From Poriferisodalis sp965203655 (GTDB lineage Bacteria; Actinomycetota; Acidimicrobiia; Acidimicrobiales; Poriferisodalaceae), in the NCBI RefSeq assembly GCF_965203655.1, contig NZ_CBDBDD010000002.1, positions 62,001 through 126,000 on the forward strand: a stretch of 64,000 bases of DNA. Reading direction: 5' to 3'. A program made the position numbers and the translations under genes. Below are positions 18,723-27,149 of the stretch, one piece after another (positions within the stretch are counted from its first letter, which is position 1; each line of letters opens with the position of its first letter). A model generated the notes under the pieces. It was not told where the DNA came from. It made no database searches and worked only from the letters and a program-made list of their open reading frames with translations.

Positions 18723-19364
18723 TCAGCGGCGCTCGGAAAGGTTCAGGACGCAGCAGCTGACGGTGGCCGCGGCCGGGAGCTGTTCAGTGGTCGCGATGCC
18801 ACGCTCGACGACCGCCTCGGCGAGATCGGGGTCGGACCAGCTTGCGACAGTCTGGAAGCCTCGCTCCTCGTAGACCTCGACTGGTTGACCGCCCATGAAG
18901 CCCATCACCGGCCTCAACGACGGCGACGCCTTCGCGACCACGGCCGCCGCGCCGGTGGCGGCCGCCCACTCCAGCATGCGGTCGAGCAGCCCGGCCCCGA
19001 TGCCCCGACCGAAGTAGCGGCTGTCGCGGTCGTCGGTGTCGTCAAGCTGGCCGACGTGATAGCAGAAAACGCTGATCGTGCCGGGGGGAAGGGTCGGTGC
19101 CCGGCCGTCGAAGTCCATCCAGTACACCGGATCCCAGATGCTGTTGGGGCTTCGCTGTCCGGGGATGTACCTCCGGAACTGCAGCTGCCCGACGTGGCGG
19201 TCTCCCTCGAATGCCAGGATCGCAGCGGATCCAAGGCTGGCGATCCGCTCTGCCAGTTCGTCGGGTTCGCCCATGCACCCCACAGGAACCGAGCCGACGT
19301 CGGAGGCCACCATCGCTCGATAGGCGATGTGCTGCGGCGTTGACATCCCCGTGTCACCTGTCAT
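18723..19364 (-). CDS. GNAT-family N-acetyltransferase
   Basis: A 213-residue protein with the acetyl-CoA fold. A DSRYFGRGIGAGLLDRM segment around the middle matches the GNAT motif A pyrophosphate loop (Q/RxxGxG/A). It is followed by AAATGAAAVVAKAS and a C-terminal YEERGFQTV segment (the motif B-like GF turn). The acceptor is unknown. A TAGCAT hexamer lies 8 nt before the ATG. Confidence 0.75.
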   Translation of the reverse strand: MTGDTGMSTPQHIAYRAMVASDVGSVPVGCMGEPDELAERIASLGSAAILAFEGDRHVGQLQFRRYIPGQRSPNSIWDPVYWMDFDGRAPTLPPGTISVFCYHVGQLDDTDDRDSRYFGRGIGAGLLDRMLEWAAATGAAAVVAKASPSLRPVMGFMGGQPVEVYEERGFQTVASWSDPDLAEAVVERGIATTEQLPAAATVSCCVLNLSERR

Positions 19365-19542
19365 CGGGCCGCATGCTACGGCCCAGGCACTTTCCGGTCG
19401 CGTCGGCGCGGCGCTCCGGACCGTCCCGCTAGCGAATGCACGCCCGCTGCGGCGTGCGGGCCGGCGGCCGCCCCGAACAGATTGCCAGAAACGGATTCCT
19501 AAACTACACAGAAACTATGGAAATAGATTGAGAATAAAGCTC

Positions 19543-19573
19543 TTGACAGCAGGCAAGCAACCGCAACTAGAGT
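19543..19573 (+). promoter_or_regulatory. Sigma-70-type promoter, -35 TTGACA and -10 TAGAGT
   Basis: TTGACA at 19543-19548 and TAGAGT at 19568-19573 are separated by 19 nt. They lie in an A/T-rich stretch (about 19495-19550) that contrasts with the surrounding sequence. It would serve the small gene at 19651. Apart from this, the 286-nt gap after the GNAT gene holds nothing I can identify. Confidence 0.45.
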
Positions 19574-19650
19574 GCCGCAGACCCGTCGGACGCTCGGCAA
19601 TGCGACCAGGGCTTCCGGCATCAAGCGAAGCAACGAGAGGTGAAGCGCCT

Positions 19651-20046
19651 GTGAAGACCACGCATGAATTCTGTTTGTTTGTCGAAGGCGCCGACCTGAC
19701 CGTTGCGGGAACCGTCGAGCGGCTCGAGTGCGCCGGCTACTCGCACCCAGCCGCGGCGGCCGGGGACGGCATCCAGGCCCTCGTGTTCGTCCGGGCAGCG
19801 GATCGGCTTGCCGATGCGGTCGAGGCAGTCGCGTCGGATGCCGAACAGATCGAAGGCGTCAGCATCGCCCGTGACTTCCGTACCGGCACGGCAGCCGCCT
19901 TCGATCCCCGCACGCTGGACTCCATCGGCCTGTGCGCCGAGGCGGCACGAGCTGGTGCTGCCGGCACGGCCAGCACGGCACCGGTGCGGCCCGCCCGGCG
20001 AGCCAGACGTCCACGGCATCGCAGCTCGGCGACCTCGCTCACCTAG
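19651..20046 (+). CDS. Hypothetical protein, 131 residues
   Basis: Not recognised. The GTG start lies 10 nt after GAGAGG. The first two thirds are a compact, acidic alpha/beta-looking domain (KTTHEFCLFVEGADL to SIARDF). The last 45 residues are Ala-rich and end in a strongly basic tail (RPARRARRPRHR), which suggests nucleic-acid or membrane-surface contact. It is transcribed from a conventional promoter and has a leader, unlike its leaderless neighbours. Confidence 0.6.
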   Translation: MKTTHEFCLFVEGADLTVAGTVERLECAGYSHPAAAAGDGIQALVFVRAADRLADAVEAVASDAEQIEGVSIARDFRTGTAAAFDPRTLDSIGLCAEAARAGAAGTASTAPVRPARRARRPRHRSSATSLT

Positions 20047-20093
20047 AAGCCCAGCGGCCTCGGGCACGACAACGTGCCGTGCGAGAGCGCACC

Positions 20094-20099
20094 TAGAGT
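20094..20099 (+). promoter_or_regulatory. -10 hexamer of leaderless promoter
   Basis: TAGAGT, 6 nt before the GTG at 20106. Confidence 0.5.
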
Positions 20100-20105
20100 T
20101 CTGCG

Positions 20106-20810
20106 GTGTGGATGTCAGCGGCAGGCGAGATGGCTGAACAGGAACTGCTCTCGCGCTTGCTGATCGTCCGCCACGGCGAGTCGGTGGCGATGGCTGAAGG
20201 CATTGTCGGCGGGCCCAACGGATGCCGCGGGCTCACCGAGCGAGGCCGTGCGCAGGCCGCTGCACTGCGGGACAGGTTTGCTGCGGGCCGTGAGCCAGCG
20301 GTGGACGTCGTGTACTCCTCCCCGCTGCCGAGGGCACGCGAGACCACCGACATCGTCCTGCCTGCGCTGGGCAGCGGCCCTGAGCGCGGCAAGCTCGACG
20401 TGCACATTCGCGACGACCTCGAGGAGATGCGTCTCACTCCCGCCGACGGCATGACGTGGGAAGCCGCACGCGAGCGCTTCGGGTTCGTCCAGCCGATGGA
20501 CCAGCCGTACACCGAGGTGATCCCAGGAGGCGAGAGCCGTGCGGGCTTCCGCCATCGCGTCGCGCAAGCCCTGAACGACATCGCCGCAGCGCATCCGGCC
20601 AAGACCGTGTTCTTGGGCTGCCACGGCGGCATCACCTCCGCCGCGATGGCCATGGCCTTCGGCATCGCGCCCAGCCATCGGGGCGTCGGCGTGGTCACGG
20701 CAGTGACGTCCATTACCGAATTGGAATTGCTGGCCTTCGAGGGGCGGCGCCTGTGGCAGGTACGGCGATTCAACGACGCCGCGCATCTTGCCGCCGTCGA
20801 GGCGGCCTGA
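20106..20810 (+). CDS. Histidine phosphatase (phosphoglycerate mutase-like)
   Basis: A 234-residue phosphatase with the RHGE signature in LLIVRHGESVA (about residue 23, phospho-accepting His). Second-site segments are SSPLPRARETTD and the C-terminal FLGCHGGITSA. Probable small-molecule phosphatase of unknown substrate. GTG 20106 is chosen for its leaderless promoter; internal ATGs at 20112 and 20130 are alternatives. Confidence 0.85.
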   Translation: MWMSAAGEMAEQELLSRLLIVRHGESVAMAEGIVGGPNGCRGLTERGRAQAAALRDRFAAGREPAVDVVYSSPLPRARETTDIVLPALGSGPERGKLDVHIRDDLEEMRLTPADGMTWEAARERFGFVQPMDQPYTEVIPGGESRAGFRHRVAQALNDIAAAHPAKTVFLGCHGGITSAAMAMAFGIAPSHRGVGVVTAVTSITELELLAFEGRRLWQVRRFNDAAHLAAVEAA

Positions 20811-20929
20811 GCCGCTGCGTGCAACGGGGCAGCATCGGCAGCCGCTGCAACGCTCTAACTTGGCCTTGCCCGGGTTGTTCGACGCGGGGTCGTCGGACAC
20901 TAGGTCCGTGAACTTGTCGGGAGGACCAG

Positions 20930-21976
20930 ATGCTGGTTGAGCGAATCGAAGCGAAGTGGATCGACGCGTTCGCGTCGGTCTTCGAGCTGTGCGGCGTCGA
21001 TGACAGCCAGACCGCCGCCATCCTGTCGGAGAGCCAGAGCCGGGCCGTCAACGTGAACCTGGCAGAGCTGGCGCTGGATCGCCTCGGCACACCGCCGATC
21101 CACGTCGTCGTGCCGACGCCGCGCCAGTCCGCACCCGTGCCGGTGCGCTCCACCGGCGCGTCCGATGCCATCGCCGGTTCGACCGCGGTGATGGCGGCCC
21201 TGAGCGCGGTGGACTTCGTGGTCGACTGCACGGTAGAGGGGCTGCTGCACGCGCCTGAGCTGCCATCCATCCTGGGCGAGGGCTCCCGCATCCTCATGGT
21301 TTCCAACGAGCATCCCGAGGCGCTGGAGCGGCTCCTGCCCGAGCCCGACCTCGAGCCGAAGGTCAAGGTCGGCATCCGCAAGCTCATCGGGGCCTCGGAG
21401 ATGGCGGTGACCTCGGCGGCAGGCACCGATCTGGTCGTCGACGTCAGCGGAGCACCGTGCGGCGGCGGCTGGGGCTACACGTCACGTCCGGGCACGATCA
21501 GCCACTGGCCCGGCGGGCTGTGCCTCGCCTTCCCGAAGGCGGGCACCGTCAACGGCACCATCGTGATGGACCGCGGCGACATGAACCTCACGTTCAAGCG
21601 GTACATCGAATCGCCGGTCACGCTGCACATCGACGACGACTACGTCGTGAGCGTGGAGGGCGCCGGCACCGACGCCGCACTGTTCCGCAGCTACACCGAT
21701 GCCTGGGGCGACCGTGAGGCATACGCCACCAGCCACGTGGGCTGGGGCATGAACCCCGGCGCTCGCTGGGACACCCTGTCGATGTACGACCGCAGCCAGA
21801 CCAACGGAACCGAGCAGCGGGCCTTCGCGGGCAACTTCCTGTACTCCACCGGGGCGAACGAGCACGCCGGCCGGCACACGCTGGGCCACTTCGACCTGCC
21901 CATGCGTAACCACAGCGTGTTCCTCGACGGCGAGGCAGTCGTGATCGACGGCCAGCTGCAAGGCGAACTGGCCTGA
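20930..21976 (+). CDS. NicX/M29 aminopeptidase-like metalloenzyme
   Basis: A 348-residue protein resembling the group that contains 2,5-dihydroxypyridine 5,6-dioxygenase (NicX) and M29 aminopeptidases. C-terminal segments such as SHVGWGMNPGARWD, NFLYSTGANEHAGRHT and GHFDLPMRNHSVFLDG carry His, Asp and Glu suitable for metal binding. GGGAGG lies 7 nt before the ATG. The neighbouring acyl-CoA ligase, dehydrogenase and Rieske oxygenase suggest breakdown of an aromatic or N-heterocyclic compound, but the substrate is inference. Confidence 0.65.
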   Translation: MLVERIEAKWIDAFASVFELCGVDDSQTAAILSESQSRAVNVNLAELALDRLGTPPIHVVVPTPRQSAPVPVRSTGASDAIAGSTAVMAALSAVDFVVDCTVEGLLHAPELPSILGEGSRILMVSNEHPEALERLLPEPDLEPKVKVGIRKLIGASEMAVTSAAGTDLVVDVSGAPCGGGWGYTSRPGTISHWPGGLCLAFPKAGTVNGTIVMDRGDMNLTFKRYIESPVTLHIDDDYVVSVEGAGTDAALFRSYTDAWGDREAYATSHVGWGMNPGARWDTLSMYDRSQTNGTEQRAFAGNFLYSTGANEHAGRHTLGHFDLPMRNHSVFLDGEAVVIDGQLQGELA

Positions 21977-22034
21977 GGGCACCCGTCGGCAGCCTGGTCC
22001 CAGATCGTCACCCGACCGACTGCTGGCCGGTGCC

Positions 22035-23594
22035 GTGAGCGATCCCGGGCCGCTGTCAGCCGGCGCCGATCTCGCTGCGCGTGTCGAGCGCTGGGCCGAT
22101 CATCGCCCCGACGCGACCGCGGTGGCGTTCGAAGGGGTCGAGCACACGTACCGCTCGTTCTCCGACCAGATCGGGGCGACGGCTGCATGGCTCGCTGCGG
22201 CCGGGGTGGGCGAAGGCGACCGTGTGGCGTGGCTGGGCCCGAACCGGCCTGCCGCACTGCGGCTGCTGCTGGGATGCTCGTGGCTCGGTGCCATCTACCT
22301 GCCGCTGAACTCGCGGCTGGCACCGCCCGAGCACCGGTGGATCCTCGACCACGCCGGGCCCGGCCTGCTGGCGGTTGATTCGGGATTCGAGCAGCATGCA
22401 GAATCGATCGGGGCGGTCTGCAGGGTCGCAGTGGTGCCTGACGAGCCGAGCAGCTTTGGCGTGTCCGGCACGGTTCCGCCGCGCCGGGGCACGCCGGCTC
22501 ACCCGGTGCTGCTCGCTTACACGTCGGGCACGACCGGTCATCCCAAGGGGGCGCTGCTGGACCAGGCGGCAATGTCGGCGAACGCCGTCAACTCGACCCA
22601 CGCCCACGACCTCACCAGCACGGACCGGGTGCTCACCACCATCCCGCTGTTCCACGTGGGCGGGCTCAACATCCAGACGCTGCCAGCTCTGCTGGGAGGA
22701 GCGGCGGCGCTCATCGAGCGCGCCTTCGATGCCGGGCAGTTCCTCGACGATGTCGAGCAGTGGCAGCCGACCTGGACGGTGCTGGTGCCCGCCGCGCTGA
22801 CCGCCGTGGCCGCCCACCCGCGCTTCGTCACCGCCGACTTCGGCTCGCTGCGCGGGATCATGACGGGATCGTCGCCCGTGCCGGCGGCCGCAACCCAGCC
22901 CTTCTTCGACCGTGGCGTGCCGGTCGGGCAGATCTACGGTTCCACCGAGACCGCTCCGATCGCGGCGCACCTGCGCTGCGACGAAGCGGCGGGCCATCCG
23001 GGCTCGTGCGGCAAGCCCTCGACCATGTGCGAGGTGCGCATCGTCACCGATGCAGGGGCAGACGCGGCGCCGGACGAGCGCGGCGAGCTGTGGGTGCGCG
23101 GGCCGAGTGTGCTGCGCGAGTACTGGCGTGACACCGAAGCCACTGCTGATGCCATCACCGACGGCTGGTTCCACACCGGGGACATCGGGCACGCCGATGC
23201 GGACGGCTGGATCTACATCGACGATCGCCGCACGGACATGATCATCTCCGGGGGCGAGAACGTCTATCCCGCCGAGCTCGAAGAGGTGCTCTCGGGCACC
23301 GACCTCGTCGCAGAATCGACCGTGGTCGGCGTGCCCGACGAGCGCTGGGGCGAGGTGCCGGTCATCGTGGCCGTACGGGCGACCGGGCCGGCGGCCGCTG
23401 CCGGCGCCGCTGGCGATGCCGAGGCCGAGGCCGCTGAGCTCCTGGCGCTGTTCGATGGGCGCCTGGCACGCTTCAAGCACCCCAAGGCAGTGTTCTGGAC
23501 CGACCAGCTTCCCCGCACAGCGCTCGGCAAAGTCCGCAAACACGAGGTACGAGCAATGCTCAACGAGAATCAAGGAACCGGCCGTGCCGTCTGA
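22035..23594 (+). CDS. AMP-forming acyl-CoA synthetase/ligase
   Basis: Activates a carboxylic acid as acyl-AMP and then acyl-CoA. The 519-residue ANL enzyme has the P-loop-like LLAYTSGTTGHPKGALLD (about 160), the A5 motif GQIYGSTETAP, A7 GWFHTGDIG, A8 DRRTDMIISGGENVYP and the A10 lysine in LPRTALGKVRKHEV. Selectivity cannot be read. GTG start. The next gene begins inside its last codons (10-nt overlap), so they form one operon. Confidence 0.9.
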   Translation: MSDPGPLSAGADLAARVERWADHRPDATAVAFEGVEHTYRSFSDQIGATAAWLAAAGVGEGDRVAWLGPNRPAALRLLLGCSWLGAIYLPLNSRLAPPEHRWILDHAGPGLLAVDSGFEQHAESIGAVCRVAVVPDEPSSFGVSGTVPPRRGTPAHPVLLAYTSGTTGHPKGALLDQAAMSANAVNSTHAHDLTSTDRVLTTIPLFHVGGLNIQTLPALLGGAAALIERAFDAGQFLDDVEQWQPTWTVLVPAALTAVAAHPRFVTADFGSLRGIMTGSSPVPAAATQPFFDRGVPVGQIYGSTETAPIAAHLRCDEAAGHPGSCGKPSTMCEVRIVTDAGADAAPDERGELWVRGPSVLREYWRDTEATADAITDGWFHTGDIGHADADGWIYIDDRRTDMIISGGENVYPAELEEVLSGTDLVAESTVVGVPDERWGEVPVIVAVRATGPAAAAGAAGDAEAEAAELLALFDGRLARFKHPKAVFWTDQLPRTALGKVRKHEVRAMLNENQGTGRAV

Positions 23595-24468
23595 CGTCGC
23601 CTTCATCGGGCTCGGCGTGATGGGCTTCCCGATGGCGGGCCACCTCGCGGCGGCAGGTCACCGCGTGGCCGTCTTCAATCGAACCGTGAGCGTCGCGCAG
23701 CGGTGGTCAGGCGAGCACCAGGGCCGGGTGGCCGCAACGCCTGCGGAGGCCGCGGACGGCGCCGACATCGTGTTCATGTGCGTCGGCGCCGATGACGACG
23801 TGCGAGCGGTCGTCTACGGCGACGACGGTGCGCTCGCCGCCATGGGCGAGGGCTCAGTCCTGGTCGATCACACCACCGCATCGGCTGACCTGGCGCGGGA
23901 ACTGTCCGCGGCGTGTGCCGAGCGTGGCGTGGGCTTCGTGGACGCACCCGTCTCCGGCGGCGAGGCCGGGGCGCAGAACGGCGTGCTGACCGTCATGTGC
24001 GGCGGCGAGGCCGCCCACTTCGAGCGGGCCCGTCCCGTCATGGACGCCTACGCGCGCGCCGTGACGCTCATCGGAGGCGCGGGATCGGGTCAGCTCACCA
24101 AGATGGTCAACCAGATCTGCATCGCCGGGCTGGTGCAGGCCCTGTCGGAAGGCCTCGAGTTCGGCCGCCGTGCCGATCTGGACCTCGACGCCGTGCTCGA
24201 CACGATCTCTCAAGGCGCCGCCGGCTCATGGCAGATGGCCAATCGCGGCACCACGATGAAAGCCGGCGAGTTCGACTTCGGCTTCGCCGTGGACTGGATG
24301 CGCAAGGACTTGGGCATCGTGCTGTCCGAGGCCGAGCGCAACGGCGCTCCCCTGCCGGTCACCTCGCTCGTGGACCAGTTCTACAAGCGCATCCAGGAGC
24401 TCGGAGGCGGCCGCTGGGACACCTCCAGCCTCATCACGCTGCTGCTGCCGCCCGAGCGTCGCCCCTAG
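23584..24468 (+). CDS. 3-hydroxyisobutyrate dehydrogenase-like NAD(P) oxidoreductase
   Basis: A 294-residue beta-hydroxyacid dehydrogenase. It has the Rossmann motif FIGLGVMGFPMAGHLAAAG at the N-terminus, the substrate-binding signature DAPVSGGEAGAQNG and the catalytic-lysine segment GSGQLTKMVNQI. The C-terminal RKDLGIVLSEAE segment is also typical. It may oxidise 3-hydroxyisobutyrate, tartronate semialdehyde or a related acid. Translationally coupled to the ligase before it. Confidence 0.88.
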   Translation: MPSDVAFIGLGVMGFPMAGHLAAAGHRVAVFNRTVSVAQRWSGEHQGRVAATPAEAADGADIVFMCVGADDDVRAVVYGDDGALAAMGEGSVLVDHTTASADLARELSAACAERGVGFVDAPVSGGEAGAQNGVLTVMCGGEAAHFERARPVMDAYARAVTLIGGAGSGQLTKMVNQICIAGLVQALSEGLEFGRRADLDLDAVLDTISQGAAGSWQMANRGTTMKAGEFDFGFAVDWMRKDLGIVLSEAERNGAPLPVTSLVDQFYKRIQELGGGRWDTSSLITLLLPPERRP

Positions 24469-24537
24469 CGCCCGGGCGCTACGGGTCATCGCTCGCAGGG
24501 GCCCGAGACCGGCAGCACCGGCGCGGGGACACACCCG

Positions 24538-25716
24538 TCAGGGCGTGGGGTGCAGCGGCAGCAGTTCCTGGCCGAGCGCGGCCCGGTAGGTGTTGTGGAA
24601 GTGGTGCAGCGCCGGCTCATTGCGGCCGAACACGACATGTTCGAGCGCCCCGCTGTTGGCCGAGCGCTGCTGGCTGGCGCTCATCACGTAGTCCTCGTCG
24701 CGGATGACGTTGCTGAATGCCCGCGACGCCTCGGCCATGAAGTCGAACTCGGCGTCGTCGCGTGCCACGCCGGGCCGCAGGTAGAAGGAGATCTGGCTGG
24801 TGTGACGGCCGGGCTCGGTGGGGTGGGGATACGCCCGCACCAGGAACAACACCTCGCGTGACGGGATCAGCTGCACGTTCGGGAACAGCCAGTACACCGG
24901 CAGCCCGTAGCGAGTGATGTCCCACTCCGACGGGGGCCGCTCGCGGGCGTCGTCGATGCCACGACGGCACAGGATCAGCCGGTGATGGCGCCCGAACTCG
25001 TCGTAGCACTGCACGTTGCCGTAGAAGTCGTTCGACAGCGTGTCCGAGTGCAGCACCGGGAAGTGGTACGTCTCGCCGAACGTGTCCATGGCGAGCTTCC
25101 AGTTGCAGTCGACCTCATAGGTGTCACAGCCGAGCCAGCCCAGCTTGCCGAAGTCCCACCCGGCGATGTCGGCCGTGAGCTCCTCGCCCAGCAGCGCATC
25201 GGGGTCGAGCGTGCCGCCGGGCTGCGGGTGCACCCACAGCAGACCGTGGCGCTCGAGAGCCGGCAGCTCCAACAGCCCGAGGTCGTCGCGGTCGAGCTCG
25301 CCGAAGTGATCCGACTTGGGCAGGCCGACCAGTGCGCCGTCGGCGTCGTAGGTCCAGTTGTGGAACGGGCAGGCAAAGCGGCGCTTGCGCCCGCGCGGCT
25401 CGGTCTCGATGACCACGCCGCGGTGACGGCACGAATTCACGAACGCCCGGAACCGGCCGCTGGGCGACCGCACCAGCAGCATCGGCGTGCCGAGGTCGTC
25501 CTGGGTCATGAACGAGCCGGCCTCGGGCAGGTCGCCCGACAGCCCCACCATCTGGGGGTGGGTGTCGAAGAACTCGCGCCGCTCGATGCGGGCAAGCTCA
25601 CGGTCGGTGTAGGAGGACGTGGGGTTGTAGCGCACGCCGCCGGCGTCCACGTTGGTGCCCGAGTCAAGCCGCGCCAGCAGCGTCTTGATGTGGCTGACCT
25701 GTTCAGCGTGATCCAC
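24538..25716 (-). CDS. Rieske non-haem iron oxygenase, alpha subunit
   Basis: A ring-hydroxylating or demethylating oxygenase of 392 residues. The Rieske [2Fe-2S] cluster ligands are in CRHRG and CPFHNW (C-x-H and C-x2-H, about residues 93-118). The mononuclear iron site is in the FGETYHFPVLH segment (about 215). No ferredoxin or reductase subunit is adjacent; the FAD reductase at 55 kb is a possible but unproven partner. Start is GTG 25716. It faces the ligase operon convergently. Confidence 0.9.
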   Translation of the reverse strand: MDHAEQVSHIKTLLARLDSGTNVDAGGVRYNPTSSYTDRELARIERREFFDTHPQMVGLSGDLPEAGSFMTQDDLGTPMLLVRSPSGRFRAFVNSCRHRGVVIETEPRGRKRRFACPFHNWTYDADGALVGLPKSDHFGELDRDDLGLLELPALERHGLLWVHPQPGGTLDPDALLGEELTADIAGWDFGKLGWLGCDTYEVDCNWKLAMDTFGETYHFPVLHSDTLSNDFYGNVQCYDEFGRHHRLILCRRGIDDARERPPSEWDITRYGLPVYWLFPNVQLIPSREVLFLVRAYPHPTEPGRHTSQISFYLRPGVARDDAEFDFMAEASRAFSNVIRDEDYVMSASQQRSANSGALEHVVFGRNEPALHHFHNTYRAALGQELLPLHPTP

Positions 25717-25756
25717 GGCGGAAGTATGCCACCGCCCGGCGTTCGGGAGCAGTTCC

Positions 25757-26617
25757 TCAGCGAAGCCAGTCGTTGAATTCGGGCTGGCGCTTGGACAGGA
25801 AGGCCGAGACGCCCTCGGCGGCGTCTGGCAGGTGATCGGTGATCGCAGTCTTGGAGGCGATCTCGTCGAGCGACTGCTCCCAGGTCATCTCCGCTGCCAG
25901 CAGGATCGACCGCTTGAGCATGCGCATCGACACCTGCGGGCCGTCGGCCAGCTCCGCTGCGAGCTCCGCAGCGGCCGAGGGCAGATCGTCATCGTCGACC
26001 ACCTCGTGCACGAGCCCTAACTCGTGCGCTGTGTCGGCATCCACGATCCGCTTGCGCATCATGAAGTCGGTCGCCCCGGCGACACCGAGGTGCTGCACCA
26101 GCAGCCACTGGCCGCCCTCGTCGGGCAGCAGCCCGAAGCGCAGCGTGGCGGAGCCCATCCGGGCAGAGCGTGCCGCGACGCGGAAATCGCACGCTAGGGC
26201 GAAGCTGAAGCCGGTCTGGATGGCGAAGCCGTTGATGGCGGCAACCGTCAGCTTGTCGAGCCGGCGCACCGCGGTGTTGACGGCCTGGGAGATCGTCCGC
26301 AGGCTGTTGTAGGTGCCCGCGGCGTTGTGATGGCCTCCGAAGATCTCGGGCATCGCCGAGGGATGTTCCGCCTCGTAGCCGCCCAGGTTGTCTCCGGCCC
26401 AGAACGCACGGCCCTGCCCGGTGAACACCACGACCCGCACGGCGTCGTCCATCTGGACTTGGGTGATCAGCTCGATCAGGTCCCGCTTCATCGAGTGGTT
26501 CGACGCGTTCATCGACTCGGGCCTGTTGAACGTCACTGTCAGCACGCCGTTCGACCCCAGCGCCTGCTCGAATCCGAAGTACTCGGTGTCCAAGTAGCTC
26601 GCTTGCTCACTCGTCAT
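25757..26617 (-). CDS. Enoyl-CoA hydratase/isomerase family protein
   Basis: A crotonase-fold enzyme of 286 residues. It contains RVVVFTGQGRAFWAGDNL in the oxyanion-hole region, AAINGFAIQTGFSFALACDFRVAA and SATLRFGLLPDEGG. The reaction is likely hydration or isomerisation of an acyl-CoA, consistent with the nearby acyl-CoA ligase. A G-rich ribosome site precedes the ATG. It ends about 40 nt before the Rieske gene start on the same strand, so they are probably co-transcribed. Confidence 0.9.
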   Translation of the reverse strand: MTSEQASYLDTEYFGFEQALGSNGVLTVTFNRPESMNASNHSMKRDLIELITQVQMDDAVRVVVFTGQGRAFWAGDNLGGYEAEHPSAMPEIFGGHHNAAGTYNSLRTISQAVNTAVRRLDKLTVAAINGFAIQTGFSFALACDFRVAARSARMGSATLRFGLLPDEGGQWLLVQHLGVAGATDFMMRKRIVDADTAHELGLVHEVVDDDDLPSAAAELAAELADGPQVSMRMLKRSILLAAEMTWEQSLDEIASKTAITDHLPDAAEGVSAFLSKRQPEFNDWLR

Positions 26618-26664
26618 AACTCGTTCCCCCCTGTGCAGGCAGGCCCGCCGCCGCGGCGGGTCGC

Positions 26665-27105
26665 ATGCTGAAACTAGTGAAATCTCGGCGCATGGGTACG
26701 CTGCCCGCCGTGGCTCCCGAGTCCGGCGAAGCAGACGATGCGCTGGTCGCGCCCTTTGCGCCGTTTGCTCCCTTTGACGGGGTGCTCATGCTGCGGCTCG
26801 ACACCGAGACGCCGGCCGGCGAGCAGACCTACTACGTCACGCCGTTTGTGACCGACGGCGGGCGGCTCTTCGTGTTCGACGAGCCCGGCGACCGCAGCGA
26901 TGCGTTGGAGGAACTGCTGGTGGGCAACCGCACAGCCGTGAGCTCGAACGCCACGGGTGCGCTGCGGGTCGGTGCGGTAGGCGATCTGCCCACCCCGGCG
27001 GAAGAGGCATGGGCGCGCGACGCGTGCTCCGCCCGGTTCTTCTACGACCAGGCACTGCAGGATCTCGCCCAGCTCGGCGGCCTCGTCACGTTGCACCCCG
27101 CCTGA
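26665..27105 (+). CDS. Hypothetical protein, about 146 residues
   Basis: Not recognised by name. It has a short basic N-terminus, a linker with the repeated APFAPFAPF, then an alpha/beta domain (VLMLRLDTETPAG, TYYVTPFVTDGGRLFVFDE). Its size and pattern resemble small flavin-binding split-barrel proteins, but no decisive motif is present. An ATG at 26692 (MGTLPAV) is a likely alternative start. It sits just upstream of the LLM enzyme. Confidence 0.55.
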   Translation: MLKLVKSRRMGTLPAVAPESGEADDALVAPFAPFAPFDGVLMLRLDTETPAGEQTYYVTPFVTDGGRLFVFDEPGDRSDALEELLVGNRTAVSSNATGALRVGAVGDLPTPAEEAWARDACSARFFYDQALQDLAQLGGLVTLHPA

Positions 27106-27136
27106 GCGATCTCAACCCCTGCAGGGGGCCGGGCTC

Positions 27137-27142
27137 TAGTGT
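27137..27142 (+). promoter_or_regulatory. -10 hexamer of leaderless LLM promoter
   Basis: TAGTGT, 7 nt before the ATG at 27150. Confidence 0.55.
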
Positions 27143-27149
27143 GCGCTGG